Both the position numbers and the translations under genes were made by a program. Positions 14,171 through 23,128 of a stretch of 33,779 nucleotides of DNA are shown in pieces (within the stretch, counting starts at the first letter, position 1; every line of letters starts with the position of its first letter). A model generated the notes under the pieces. The model was not told where the DNA came from, made no database searches, and saw only the letters and a program-made list of their open reading frames with translations. Source of the DNA: Desulfovibrionales bacterium. Lineage in GTDB: Bacteria; Desulfobacterota; QYQD01. The stretch lies in NCBI GenBank assembly GCA_028715605.1, contig JAQURM010000017.1, forward strand, positions 1-33,779, given 5' to 3'.

Positions 14171-15349
14171 ATGAGCAAATACCAGGTAACCAAGACCATC
14201 CAGGAAATAAACGCTAAAATCAAACAGGGCAAAGCGGTAATTCTGACCGCAGAAGAGATGATCCCTCTGGTCAAAAAGAAGGGGCCGGTGGCCGCGGCTA
14301 AAAAGGTGGATGTAGTGACCACCGGAACATTTTCGCCGATGTGCTCTTCCGGCGCATTCCTTAACTTTGGCCAGGGTGTTCCTACCATAAAAGCCTCCAG
14401 GGTCTGGCTGAATGGTGTCCCGGCCTATGCGGGCCTGGCGGCGGTAGATATATATGTCGGCGCTACAGAGCCGGCCGAAGACGATCCCTTAAATAAGGTC
14501 TATCCGGGTGAATTCAGGTATGGAGGGGGCCATGTAATCCAGGACCTTATAGCCGGCCGGAAGGTGCAATTGCGGGCCCAGGCCTATGGTACAGATTGCT
14601 ATCCCTCCAGGAAGCTGGAAAAAGAGGTTACGCTTCGCGACTTACCTAATGCCATTCTCGTCAGTCCGCGAAACTGTTACCAGAACTATAGTTGTGCCGT
14701 TAATTTATCCAATCGGACTATCTATACTTACATGGGAACTCTTCGGCCGCAGGCCGGAAATGCCAATTACGCCACGGCCGGCCAGTTAAGTCCGCTGATG
14801 AACGATCCGTATTATAAGACTATCGGCCTGGGGACCAGGATATTTCTAGGCGGCGCGCAGGGTTACATCATTGGCCCGGGGACGCAGCATAACCCGGATG
14901 TGCCCCGCACGCCGGGCGGTATTCCCAAAAAGGCCGCGGGAACGCTTATGGTCATGGGCGACTTAAAGGAGATGAGCCCACGCTGGCTGGTCGGGGTCAG
15001 CATGCAGGGTTACGGCTGTTCCCTGGCCGTGGGCATTGGCGTGCCGATTCCCATATTAAACGAAGAGATAGCAAATTATACCGGTGTTTCGGATGAAGAG
15101 ATATTTACTCAGGTTGTCGATTACGGATATGACTACCCAAACGGCGTGACAAAGACCTATGGTGAGGTTAGTTATGCCCAGCTTAAAAGCGGTTCGATTG
15201 TTGTGAACGGAAAGGAAGTGCCTGCCGCCCCGTTGTCGAGTTACCCACGGGCCAAGGAGATTACCGAAACACTCAAGCACTGGATAGCAGAAGGAAAATT
15301 TTTACTTGGAGAGCCGCAAAGCCCCATCCCCGGTGTGCATGGAAAATAA
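14171..15349 (+). CDS. DUF39 homocysteine biosynthesis protein
   Basis: The 392-residue protein matches the HcyBio (DUF39) family throughout: TKTIQEINAKIKQGKAVILTAEEM, TGTFSPMCSSGAFLNFGQG, LNGVPAYAGLAAVDIYVGAT, FRYGGGHVIQDLIAG and GYGCSLAVGIGVPIPILNEEI. In methanogens and many anaerobes this family helps convert aspartate semialdehyde and a sulfur donor to homocysteine. There it usually works with an NIL/ferredoxin partner, which is not next to it here. Conserved cysteines include those in MCSSG and GYGCS. Its 3' end overlaps the LarE gene by 11 bases, which hints at a shared role in sulfur transfer. Confidence 0.9.
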   Translation: MSKYQVTKTIQEINAKIKQGKAVILTAEEMIPLVKKKGPVAAAKKVDVVTTGTFSPMCSSGAFLNFGQGVPTIKASRVWLNGVPAYAGLAAVDIYVGATEPAEDDPLNKVYPGEFRYGGGHVIQDLIAGRKVQLRAQAYGTDCYPSRKLEKEVTLRDLPNAILVSPRNCYQNYSCAVNLSNRTIYTYMGTLRPQAGNANYATAGQLSPLMNDPYYKTIGLGTRIFLGGAQGYIIGPGTQHNPDVPRTPGGIPKKAAGTLMVMGDLKEMSPRWLVGVSMQGYGCSLAVGIGVPIPILNEEIANYTGVSDEEIFTQVVDYGYDYPNGVTKTYGEVSYAQLKSGSIVVNGKEVPAAPLSSYPRAKEITETLKHWIAEGKFLLGEPQSPIPGVHGK

Positions 15350-16148
15350 GCTCAGATGCCTGCGGGATATATTGAGTAAAATGGGGAGGGTGGCTATTGC
15401 CCTTTCCGGTGGTATCGACAGCGCCTTTCTGCTCCGGGTGGCGGCTGAGATAATCCCCGGCCGGATACTGGCCTTGACGGCCGTGTCCATATTCCTGCCT
15501 GAAGATGACCCGGAAGATGCCAAAAAGATCGCCCGGCAGACCCAAACGGTGCATCACCTTATCGACTTTGATCCCCTTGAAGTCCCTCACTTTGCCGAAA
15601 ACTCGGCGCAGCGGTGTTACTACTGCAAGAAGGCGCTTTGCCGCCTGTTTTTGAACCACGCCGGAGACCAGAGTATAACCAACCTTATAGACGGAACCAA
15701 CGCTGATGACTTGCAGGACTTCCGGCCCGGTTTGAAGGCCGCGGCTGAACTCTCTGTGCGCAGCCCGTTAAGTGAGGCCGATCTTACCAAGGCCGAGATA
15801 CGGGCGTTAAGCCGAGAGATGGGCATACCCTTCTGGGATAAGCCCTCTTCACCCTGCCTGGCCACACGCTTTCCCTATGGCCAGCCGATTGTGGCTGAGG
15901 CCGTGGAGCGCGTAAAAAGGGCCGAAGGGTACCTGAAAAACTTAGGCTATAATCCGGTTCGGGTGCGGTCTTATGGGGATACGGCGCGTATCGAGACCGA
16001 AGCCGGGCAGGTCGGCCTCTTTATGGAACAGGATCGCACCGAGCACATTACGGAACACCTGCAGGAGTTGGGATTTACCTATGTCACGCTGGATATGGAA
16101 GGATATAAGTCAAAGAGTCCTTGCAAATCCCGAAACAACGTAGTATAA
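15339..16148 (+). CDS. larE: LarE-type ATP-dependent sacrificial sulfur transferase
   Basis: PP-loop protein of 269 residues. ATP site SGGIDS at 23-28; CYYCKKAL at 93-100; sacrificial-cysteine motif SPCLATRFPYG with C173, close to C176 of Lactobacillus LarE. LarE donates sulfur from its own cysteine to build the nickel-pincer cofactor of lactate racemase. No larA, larB or larC lies in the window, so this copy may serve another thiolation. ATG 15339 lies inside the end of DUF39; GTG 15333 and TTG 15306 are possible, and no strong ribosome site separates them. The overlap argues for coupled translation. Confidence 0.85.
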   Translation: MENKLRCLRDILSKMGRVAIALSGGIDSAFLLRVAAEIIPGRILALTAVSIFLPEDDPEDAKKIARQTQTVHHLIDFDPLEVPHFAENSAQRCYYCKKALCRLFLNHAGDQSITNLIDGTNADDLQDFRPGLKAAAELSVRSPLSEADLTKAEIRALSREMGIPFWDKPSSPCLATRFPYGQPIVAEAVERVKRAEGYLKNLGYNPVRVRSYGDTARIETEAGQVGLFMEQDRTEHITEHLQELGFTYVTLDMEGYKSKSPCKSRNNVV

Positions 16149-16159
16149 AATAACGGTGT

Positions 16160-16236
16160 CGGGACGTGGCTCAGCCTGGTAGAGCACAGCGTTCGGGACG
16201 CTGGGGTCGGAGGTTCAAATCCTCTCGTCCCGACCA
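16160..16236 (+). tRNA. tRNA-Pro (anticodon CGG)
   Basis: A complete 77-base cloverleaf. The acceptor stem CGGGACG pairs with CGTCCCG. The D-arm is GGCTCAGCCTGGTAGAGC, the anticodon stem CAGCG/CGCTG with loop TTCGGGA (anticodon CGG, reading CCG), and the T-arm contains GGTTCAAATCC. CCA is encoded. An accessory islet begins downstream, consistent with tRNA genes as integration hotspots. Confidence 0.95.
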
Positions 16237-16243
16237 TAAAATG

Positions 16244-16285
16244 AAAAAAAGAGGGGTTGGAACCGGTTCCAACCCCTCTTTTTTT
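16244..16285 (+). terminator. Rho-independent terminator after tRNA-Pro
   Basis: GAGGGGTTGGAACC and its exact complement form a 14-bp palindrome (16251-16278), flanked by seven A and seven T. It can act on both strands and ends the tRNA transcript 8 bases after CCA. Confidence 0.9.
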
Positions 16286-16524
16286 GTGCCTTATTACCCT
16301 GCCGATCCATCACTAGGCCTCCGGATAATAAATCGTCATACTTATGTCGAGTCGACATAACATCGATAATTACAACAAAAAGCAGACTTATGGATTTTAT
16401 GCTATCGGCTTATCTAATTGATATTTAATCTGATTTCATTTTATTGTACTGTCTGCCAAATTGTAGTATCATCACTTTTATCTGCAAGCTTTGATGAAAA
16501 AAGTCGAGTCGATATAATTTATAA

Positions 16525-16669
16525 TGTTCCCGCCGCGCTGCGCGCGTCGGGAACGGCCCAGCCGAGCTGTGCTCTCGCGGAATAAAATTGTTCCCTCGCG
16601 CGCTGATTCGCGATCGGGAACAATCCGCTCGAGCAGACAGCCCTACGGGCCGCAGCTCAGCTGGGCCGT
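16525..16669. repeat. Nested twin-hairpin structure upstream of the intron remnant
   Basis: Hairpin 1 is GTTCCCG...CGGGAAC around CGCGCTGCGCG (16525-16553). Hairpin 2 is ATTGTTCCC...GGGAACAAT around CGCGCGCTGATTCGCGA (about 16588-16624). The two share the GTTCCC-CGCGCTG-CGGGAAC pattern. GGCCCAGCCGAGCTG (from 16555) can pair with CAGCTCAGCTGGGCC at the far end, enclosing hairpin 2. Confidence 0.6.
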
Positions 16670-16846
16670 GTGTGCCGGGCATGGCACAGGACTATCGGGA
16701 TGAAAGTCCCCGATCCAGGTTTTAGCGGAGCCGAAGGCTAGGAGAAGGGCAAGGGCGTCACCGTGAGGTGGGGTCTGGAGGCCGCCAAGTCCGCCGTGGC
16801 GGATGGTATGGGAGGGGGAGGTCGTGAGGCTCCTTCCTATCCCGAT
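16670..16846 (+). mobile_element. Group II intron remnant with internal deletion
   Basis: The left part starts GTGTGCCGGGCATGGCAC and continues with GGGATGAAAGTCCC and GGGCAAGGGCGTCACC, the order seen in domain I of bacterial group II introns. The right part GGGGGAGGTCGTGAGGCTCC followed by CTATCCCGAT looks like domain VI and a 3' splice end. The 34-base domain V and any reverse transcriptase ORF are missing, so about 177 bases remain of a normal 0.7-2.5 kb. Recognition is from memory of intron sequences and needs a covariance-model search. Confidence 0.6.
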
Positions 16847-16871
16847 TATGTTTTGAAAGGAGGAATCGTTG

Positions 16872-17075
16872 ATGAGTACAAAAGAAATATTGGATAAGGC
16901 ATTGAAGTTGAAGCCAGAAGAAAGGTTTCTTGTTATCGAGGGCTTACTCAAGAGCCTAGACGAGCCGGACAAGAGACTCGATGAGATTTGGGTTGATGAG
17001 GCCGAACGGAGGCTCAAAGCATACAGAGAGGGTAGATTAGAAGGCATACCGATGGAAAAGATTTTCGGGGAATAA
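16872..17075 (+). CDS. Addiction-module antitoxin (TIGR02574-like)
   Basis: The 67-residue protein, MSTKEILDKALKLKPEERFLVIEGLLKSLDEPDKRLDEIWVDEAERRLKAYREG and a GIPMEKIFGE tail, is a standard putative addiction-module component. The KLKPEERFLVIEGLLKSL helix and the W-x2-EAERRL-x2-Y-x-G helix are the hallmarks. It neutralises the RelE-like toxin encoded 2 bases later. ATG 16872 has AAGGAGG 8 bases upstream; the TTG three bases earlier is less well spaced. It lies directly after the intron remnant. Confidence 0.88.
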   Translation: MSTKEILDKALKLKPEERFLVIEGLLKSLDEPDKRLDEIWVDEAERRLKAYREGRLEGIPMEKIFGE

Positions 17076-17077
17076 AA

Positions 17078-17374
17078 ATGAGAGCGGTTTTCACAACATA
17101 TGCCAGACTGGAGCTGCGGGATGCAACTGCCTTTTATGAGTTGGAGCTTCCGGGACTCGGAAGGCAATTCAAGGAAGAAGTAAAGAAAGCAATATTGAGA
17201 GTGGTCGCGTACCCGGAGGCATGGTCAATAGAACGTAGCGAAGTGAGGAAATGCATTCTGCACAGGTTTCCATATAAGATTCTGTACTCGATTGAGGAAG
17301 ATCATATTTTGATTATCGCCATAGCCCATCAACATAGGAAACCTGATTATTGGATTGATAGAAAGGAAACATAA
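17078..17374 (+). CDS. RelE/ParE-family toxin
   Basis: The 98-residue toxin partner of the preceding antitoxin: VFTTYARLELRDATAFYELELPGLGRQFKEEVKKAI, then YPEAWSIERSEVRKCILHRFPYKILYSIEEDHILIIAIAHQHRKPDYW. The RKCILHRFPYKILYSI strand pair and the closing AHQHRKPDYW are typical of RelE/ParE toxins paired with TIGR02574 antitoxins. It starts 2 bases after the antitoxin stop. The module is complete. A possible attC site follows at once, which would make this pair an integron-type cassette. Confidence 0.88.
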   Translation: MRAVFTTYARLELRDATAFYELELPGLGRQFKEEVKKAILRVVAYPEAWSIERSEVRKCILHRFPYKILYSIEEDHILIIAIAHQHRKPDYWIDRKET

Positions 17375-17380
17375 CCTGTC

Positions 17381-17458
17381 GCTTAACCGGACGCCCTGTA
17401 ACATGGTTGCTTTTTCCGGACTCCCGGTGGCCGCTGCCGGTTATGCGCAAACCGTTGG
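17381..17458 (+). other. Possible attC-like recombination site
   Basis: A GCTTAAC (fits RYYYAAC) just after the toxin gene and a GTTGGGC (fits GTTRRRY) about 75 bases later frame a region in which TTAACCGG can pair with CCGGTTA. That is the layout of an attC site between gene cassettes. The inner L boxes are not well matched and no integrase is in the window, so this stays tentative. Confidence 0.35.
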
Positions 17459-17493
17459 GCACACTTCTTCAAAACAAAGTCGGTATTCCCAAA

Positions 17494-17865
17494 ATGAAAG
17501 AAATTGAACGAGACGAAGAACGTGAGCATCGAATAGAAATGGAAGCCATCGTAGATGCCTACGGTCCAGAAGAGCAGGCGTTGGGCTGGTATTATTATTT
17601 GGACGAAAAAATTACTTTTCCATTTACTGCTCGTTGCATTGAAGAAAAGCGCATTTCCCCATTGAAAATAGGTGAGAAAGTTACGGTGAAGGGTATGGCA
17701 TCCGAAGATGATTGTATACACGAGATGTGTGTTGAGATTGAATGGCAAGGTCGAAGTTTTGGTGTTCCTCTGGCGCAGTTAGAGCCTCTCAATGTAGACG
17801 GATTAACCCAAGAAGCAATCGCTGATTGGCATTATTGGGTCAAACGTGGCTATCAACTTGTCTGA
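17494..17865 (+). CDS. CcbP-like calcium-binding family protein
   Basis: The 123-residue product resembles the cyanobacterial calcium-binding protein CcbP family: ERDEEREHRIEMEAIVDAYGPEEQALGWYYYLDEKITFPFTARC, then PLKIGEKVTVKGMASEDDC and EIEWQGRSFGVPLAQLEPL, ending DWHYWVKRGYQ. The acidic residues would bind calcium; the AYGPEEQALGWYYYLD block is the clearest family mark. I start at ATG 17494 because the upstream codons fall in the possible attC region and look non-coding; there is no good ribosome site. It is an isolated accessory gene after a TA pair, consistent with horizontal transfer. Confidence 0.72.
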   Translation: MKEIERDEEREHRIEMEAIVDAYGPEEQALGWYYYLDEKITFPFTARCIEEKRISPLKIGEKVTVKGMASEDDCIHEMCVEIEWQGRSFGVPLAQLEPLNVDGLTQEAIADWHYWVKRGYQLV

Positions 17866-18019
17866 AATCAAACTGACAGGTAATTGAAATGGTCTCATTT
17901 TCTCAATCCTACCCCACAATTGGGACAACGTTTGACCTCCAAGGTTTTTTTGGTCTTGCAGAAATAAGAAAAATGATGGAAAATAGTCCCCGCGTCGTTC
18001 GGGACGCTGAGAACGGAAT

Positions 18020-18841
18020 ATGAAAATATATTTAGCCAGAATAACCTATTTACTATTTGCATTTGTGTTTCTGTGCCCTAGCCTGGCTCTGGCCTGGGGG
18101 CCGGCTATGCATCTTTACCTTGGAAACACACTATTAGCCAGTGCAGCCATTCTTTTGCCATCCGTGGGCTCTTTACTGAAGAGGTTTTCCCAGCACTTTC
18201 TCTATGGATCATTAAGCGCTGATTTTTTTGTAGGAAAAGGCTATAGAGCCAATGGCGGAAAATACCACAACTGGGAAACCGGCATGCTCATCCGGCATGG
18301 GGCAGAGACAGATGAGGAGCGCGCCTTCGCGGCCGGATTTCTTGCCCACTTAGCCGCCGACACCGTGGCGCACGGGCATTTCATCCCCCATCTTGCGGGA
18401 TGCACTCCCCTGCCGACCAGAGTAAACCACCTTTACTGGGAATGGCTGGCCGACTGCTCTATTAATCGCCGGAAATATAATTTATTTATTAAATCTGCAT
18501 GCCATTATCGGAGAAAAGGGCAGTCTGCCTTTACCATGATGGATGATTATCTTTGCAGTATCCTGGACCTGGACAAGGGCCTATATCTTTCCCGAAAATC
18601 TTTATACCTTTATCCGGTCCGGCTTATGACTAAGTCATCACCTTTAAACACCCTGTCAGGGAGACATAGGGCGCTACTTGATGATACATTCCCTTCCTAT
18701 GCGCTGAGTTCGTTAAAGGTCATGGCCGATGTACTCACCTACCATGAGGATTCTCCGGTTCTCTCCATGTCCCCGAATTGTAAGCATTCAACAGGAAGTT
18801 ATCTGATTAAGGGCCGTAAAAATAGTGTTCAAGTTAGCTGA
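18020..18841 (+). CDS. Secreted zinc-dependent phospholipase C family protein
   Basis: The 273-residue precursor has a signal peptide (MKIYLARITYLLFAFVFLCPSLALA) cut before W26. The mature WGPAMH start gives the N-terminal tryptophan used as a zinc ligand in this family. HNWETG and FLAHLAADTVAHGHFIPH supply further histidine and aspartate ligands, and YGSLSADFF is conserved. It would act outside the cytoplasmic membrane on phospholipids or related esters; the substrate is not known. Its last 17 bases overlap the queA start, so the genes share a transcript although their functions look unrelated. Confidence 0.82.
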   Translation: MKIYLARITYLLFAFVFLCPSLALAWGPAMHLYLGNTLLASAAILLPSVGSLLKRFSQHFLYGSLSADFFVGKGYRANGGKYHNWETGMLIRHGAETDEERAFAAGFLAHLAADTVAHGHFIPHLAGCTPLPTRVNHLYWEWLADCSINRRKYNLFIKSACHYRRKGQSAFTMMDDYLCSILDLDKGLYLSRKSLYLYPVRLMTKSSPLNTLSGRHRALLDDTFPSYALSSLKVMADVLTYHEDSPVLSMSPNCKHSTGSYLIKGRKNSVQVS

Positions 18842-19880
18842 TTATGATTATGAGCTTCCCGAATCCCTTATCGCCCAGCATCCGGCTTCAGAAAGAGATG
18901 CCTCACGGCTCCTGATCCTTGATCGTCGAAATAACCGGATAGAACATCGCTTTTTTCGGGATATCGTATCTTACCTTAAGGAGGGAGACCTCCTGGTAAT
19001 CAATGATACTAAGGTGTTTCCGGCCCGCCTCCAGGGCAAAACCACAAACGATAAGACAGTTGAGATACTCCTTCTAAACCCTCCGCAACCGGAAAATGGA
19101 CACCCCGGCCAGGCCAGGGTAATGTGCCTGGCAAAGAAGAGCAAGGCATTCAGGGCCGGCCATGAGATCCATTTTGGTAAATCTTTACATGGTGTGGTGC
19201 TGGAAGCAGCCGGGGCAGGACATATCAGGATGTCGCTTTCCTGGGAAGGGGATATCGAGGAAATTCTGGCGGAGCTCGGTCAAACGCCTCTTCCGCCATA
19301 CATTAAGAGAAATGGCCGTCCCTCTCCGGAGGACGTCCGGCGTTACCAGACCATATTTGCCCGGAAGACCGGGGCGGTGGCCGCCCCTACGGCCGGCCTT
19401 CATTTTACGGAGGAGTTACTGGGAGAAATAAGGGAAAGGGGCGTCAACGTAACCGCCATAACCCTGCACGTCGGTTACGGCACTTTTGCGCCGGTGCGGG
19501 TAAGCAATATCCGCCAACATAAGATGCACGCTGAATATTATGAGATCAGTGATGAATCAGCCCGCATTATTCATGAGACCAAGGCCAGGGGTAATTCTGT
19601 GGTGGCCGTCGGTACGACCACTACCAGGGCGCTGGAATCGGCCTCGGATGAGAAGGGCCGGATACAAGACCCCAAAGGTCTAACCGATATCTTTATCTAT
19701 CCCGGATACAAATTTAAGGCCATAGACCATCTCTTCACCAATTTCCATCTACCCCGCTCCACCCTGCTCATGCTTGTGTCCGCCCTGGCCGGCCGTGAAA
19801 AAATATTGCGTGCTTACCAGGAAGCTGTTAAAAAGCAATATCGTTTCTTTAGTTATGGCGATGCCATGTTGATATTTTAG
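18825..19880 (+). CDS. queA: S-adenosylmethionine:tRNA ribosyltransferase-isomerase
   Basis: Transfers and isomerises the ribosyl part of SAM onto preQ1-tRNA to form epoxyqueuosine. The 351-residue length is normal. Family blocks are clear: FKLADYDYELPESLIAQHPASERDASRLL, GDLLVINDTKVFPARL, PLPPYIKRNGRPSPEDVRRYQTIFA, GAVAAPTAGLHFTEELL, ITLHVGYGTFAPVR, HAEYYEI, VAVGTTTTRALES and NFHLPRSTLLMLVSALAG. Translation starts at GTG 18825 inside the phospholipase gene. tgt follows after a 52-base gap. Confidence 0.96.
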   Translation: MFKLADYDYELPESLIAQHPASERDASRLLILDRRNNRIEHRFFRDIVSYLKEGDLLVINDTKVFPARLQGKTTNDKTVEILLLNPPQPENGHPGQARVMCLAKKSKAFRAGHEIHFGKSLHGVVLEAAGAGHIRMSLSWEGDIEEILAELGQTPLPPYIKRNGRPSPEDVRRYQTIFARKTGAVAAPTAGLHFTEELLGEIRERGVNVTAITLHVGYGTFAPVRVSNIRQHKMHAEYYEISDESARIIHETKARGNSVVAVGTTTTRALESASDEKGRIQDPKGLTDIFIYPGYKFKAIDHLFTNFHLPRSTLLMLVSALAGREKILRAYQEAVKKQYRFFSYGDAMLIF

Positions 19881-19893
19881 TTATTAGTTATGA

Positions 19894-21395
<1,502 letters not shown>

Positions 21396-21410
21396 TGTTT
21401 AGAGCGATTA

Positions 21411-21449
21411 GCTATCAGAATACAGAAGTCAGGAGTCAGAATACTGATA
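21411..21449. repeat. Heptamer array (xxCAGRA) after yajC
   Basis: ATCAGAA TACAGAA GTCAGGA GTCAGAA TACTGAT occupy 21414-21448 in 7-base steps. GCTATCAG at the left and CTGATAGC at the right can pair. The heptamers match those in the phosphatidyltransferase tail at 11004-11045. Confidence 0.7.
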
Positions 21450-21500
21450 GCCGAAGGCCGGCCGTTTAAAAACCCTTAAAGCTCTTTTCTATTGTGCCGA

Positions 21501-21540
21501 TAATTATACAAGACCGAACTTGTTCGGTCTTGTATAATTA
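21501..21540. repeat. 40-base near-perfect palindrome before the LysM gene
   Basis: TAATTATACAAGACCGAAC (21501-21519) is exactly complementary to 21522-21540, giving a 19-bp stem with a two-base TT centre. No T tract follows, so it is a poor terminator, although it could still end the yajC transcript. It lies 31 bases before the LysM gene and could be an operator or cruciform. Confidence 0.7.
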
Positions 21541-21571
21541 ATTCTCATATCGAGATTCTGAGGGGATAGAA

Positions 21572-22561
21572 GTGAAAAGAGTATCTACAAGGTTTTTAAT
21601 CCTGTTTTGCGCGTTATCTTTAATAGCCGCCTCTCCGGTTGGCGCAGAAACGCATGGTTACACGGTTCAGCCGGGCGATACCCTCTGGGATATCACCAGC
21701 CGGTTCTTCCATGACCCTTGGCTCTGGCCCAACCTGTGGAAAAACAACCCCCACATTACCAATCCACATCTGGTCTTCCCGGGTTGCCGGCTGCGACTCT
21801 CTGTAGAGAAAGAGGCCCCCAAACAAGAGTTCGAGTCTTCCGTCCCGCCACCCTCTATACCCCATATAGAGACCATATCTGCGGAACCGCCTGAAAAGCC
21901 AACGGTCAAGACCGTTACCTATTTAGGAATGAATACCCTGGGTTTTATCTCCAAAGAGAAGCTGGAAGAAAAAGGGACCATCCGGGATATGCCCTTGTTC
22001 AAAGAGTTGCTGAACCAGGGTGACGTGGTATATCTCACCAATGACGGGGATCTGCTCCAGAAAGGAAGCATATGGACTGTATATCGCGCCCCGGATATGG
22101 TGTACCGCCCTTTGACCCGGGAAAGAATAGGCTATTACTATCTGCCGCTGGGAAAGCTGGAAATCATTAAGGCCGGTAATCCGGCCACGGGTCAAATTAT
22201 ATCCTCGCATCAGGCCATCTCTATTGATGACCAGATTATGCCTTCAGAAGAGATGCCCACCCATATACCATTAAAATGTCCCTCCGGCCCCATAGCCGCA
22301 ACCATCATTAAGTCCGAGCCGCTGGCGGAAAGAATAGCCCAGGACCATATAGTTTATCTGGATAAGGGAAAGAAAGACGGTCTGGAGGCCGGGGTTTGTC
22401 TTGAGGTCTTCAAGACAAAAGAGGTCGCAGGCACCCAGCAAATTCTCTCCCTGGGGAATATCCTGGTGCTCCAAACGCAGGAAGAAACATCTGCCGCCCT
22501 GGTTATAAGATCGAAAGAGCCATTTTCGATCGGGGAAAAGGTTAGGACTGAAAATCCCTAA
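21572..22561 (+). CDS. Exported LysM-domain protein
   Basis: The 329-residue precursor has a signal peptide (MKRVSTRFLILFCALSLIAASPVGA). A LysM domain follows at about 28-76 (YTVQPGDTLWDITSRFFHDPWLWPNLWKNNPHITNPHLVFPGCRLRL), which binds peptidoglycan. The W-L-W-P-N-L-W version is the one seen in periplasmic LysM proteins of Desulfobacterota. The remaining 250 residues (from about NTLGFISKEK) form a mainly beta domain that I cannot assign. GTG 21572 with GAGGGG upstream is the start. It is likely a cell-envelope factor, transcribed alone. Confidence 0.82.
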   Translation: MKRVSTRFLILFCALSLIAASPVGAETHGYTVQPGDTLWDITSRFFHDPWLWPNLWKNNPHITNPHLVFPGCRLRLSVEKEAPKQEFESSVPPPSIPHIETISAEPPEKPTVKTVTYLGMNTLGFISKEKLEEKGTIRDMPLFKELLNQGDVVYLTNDGDLLQKGSIWTVYRAPDMVYRPLTRERIGYYYLPLGKLEIIKAGNPATGQIISSHQAISIDDQIMPSEEMPTHIPLKCPSGPIAATIIKSEPLAERIAQDHIVYLDKGKKDGLEAGVCLEVFKTKEVAGTQQILSLGNILVLQTQEETSAALVIRSKEPFSIGEKVRTENP

Positions 22562-22618
22562 AGTCGCGCCCGCTCCAGAAAGACACCGAACAAGTTGACC
22601 GCAAAGAACAATTTTGTC

Positions 22619-22647
22619 TTGACAAAGCCATGTATATCGATTAATTA
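22619..22647 (+). promoter_or_regulatory. Promoter of the rplM-rpsI operon
   Basis: TTGACA (22619-22624), a 17-base spacer and TAATTA (22642-22647), about 40 bases before the rplM start. The perfect -35 box suits a highly expressed ribosomal operon. Confidence 0.6.
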
Positions 22648-22686
22648 TTCCCGTCTATTCTTTATCTTAAGAGTGGAGAGAGAGTA

Positions 22687-23115
22687 ATGAAAACTTATTC
22701 GGCGAAGGCCAGGGACATAAAAAGGAAGTGGTGTGTAGTTGACGCTACTGATAAGATTTTGGGCCGTTTGGCCAGTAATATAGCGGCCAGGCTCCGCGGC
22801 AAACACAAGCCGATTTTCACGTCACATGTGGATACGGGTGATTTTATTATTGTTGTAAATGCCGACAAGGTGAAATTGACCGGTAAAAAATGGTCTGATA
22901 AGTTGTATCATCATCATACCGGTTATATCGGTGGATTAAAGACCGCCAGCGCCGAGGAACTATTAAGTAAAAAACCGGAGGAACTAATCCGGCATGCGGT
23001 TAGAGGTATGTTGCCCAAAAACAGCCTGGGGCGCGATATGCTCAGTAAGCTGAAGGTTTATACGGGGGCGGATCATCCTCATCAGGCGCAGCAGCCGGAA
23101 GAATTATCTATTTAA
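22687..23115 (+). CDS. rplM: 50S ribosomal protein L13
   Basis: The 142-residue large-subunit protein opens [30 protein letters not shown]. It carries [43 protein letters not shown] and the L13 signature [39 protein letters not shown]. The length is standard. GTGGAGAGAGAG precedes ATG 22687. It forms the usual two-gene operon with rpsI, 13 bases downstream. Confidence 0.98.
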   Translation: MKTYSAKARDIKRKWCVVDATDKILGRLASNIAARLRGKHKPIFTSHVDTGDFIIVVNADKVKLTGKKWSDKLYHHHTGYIGGLKTASAEELLSKKPEELIRHAVRGMLPKNSLGRDMLSKLKVYTGADHPHQAQQPEELSI

Positions 23116-23128
23116 GCAGGAGTCTTGC

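Larger units (their letters stand above)
16287..16871. other. Non-coding islet start: palindromes, twin hairpins and intron remnant
   Basis: No gene is visible. It contains a TATGTCGA-G-TCGACATA palindrome (16343-16359), a nested pair of GTTCCC hairpins (16525-16669) and a group II intron remnant (about 16670-16846). The GC-rich block 16525-16669 differs sharply from the AT-rich DNA before it, suggesting separate origins. Confidence 0.6.

Noticed and set aside
16166-16360. 64-residue ORF starting inside the tRNA
   Set aside because: It overlaps the tRNA-Pro body and its terminator.
16425-16682. 85-residue minus-strand ORF downstream of tRNA-Pro
   Set aside because: It crosses the GC-rich twin hairpins and the intron 5' end; composition changes abruptly within it, so it is not one coding unit.
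17889-18023. 44-codon ORF (MVSFSQSYPTIGTTF...) whose stop overlaps the phospholipase start by ATGA
   Set aside because: The overlap looks like coupling, but there is no family match and only a weak ribosome site. I would keep it as a candidate leader peptide, not as a gene.
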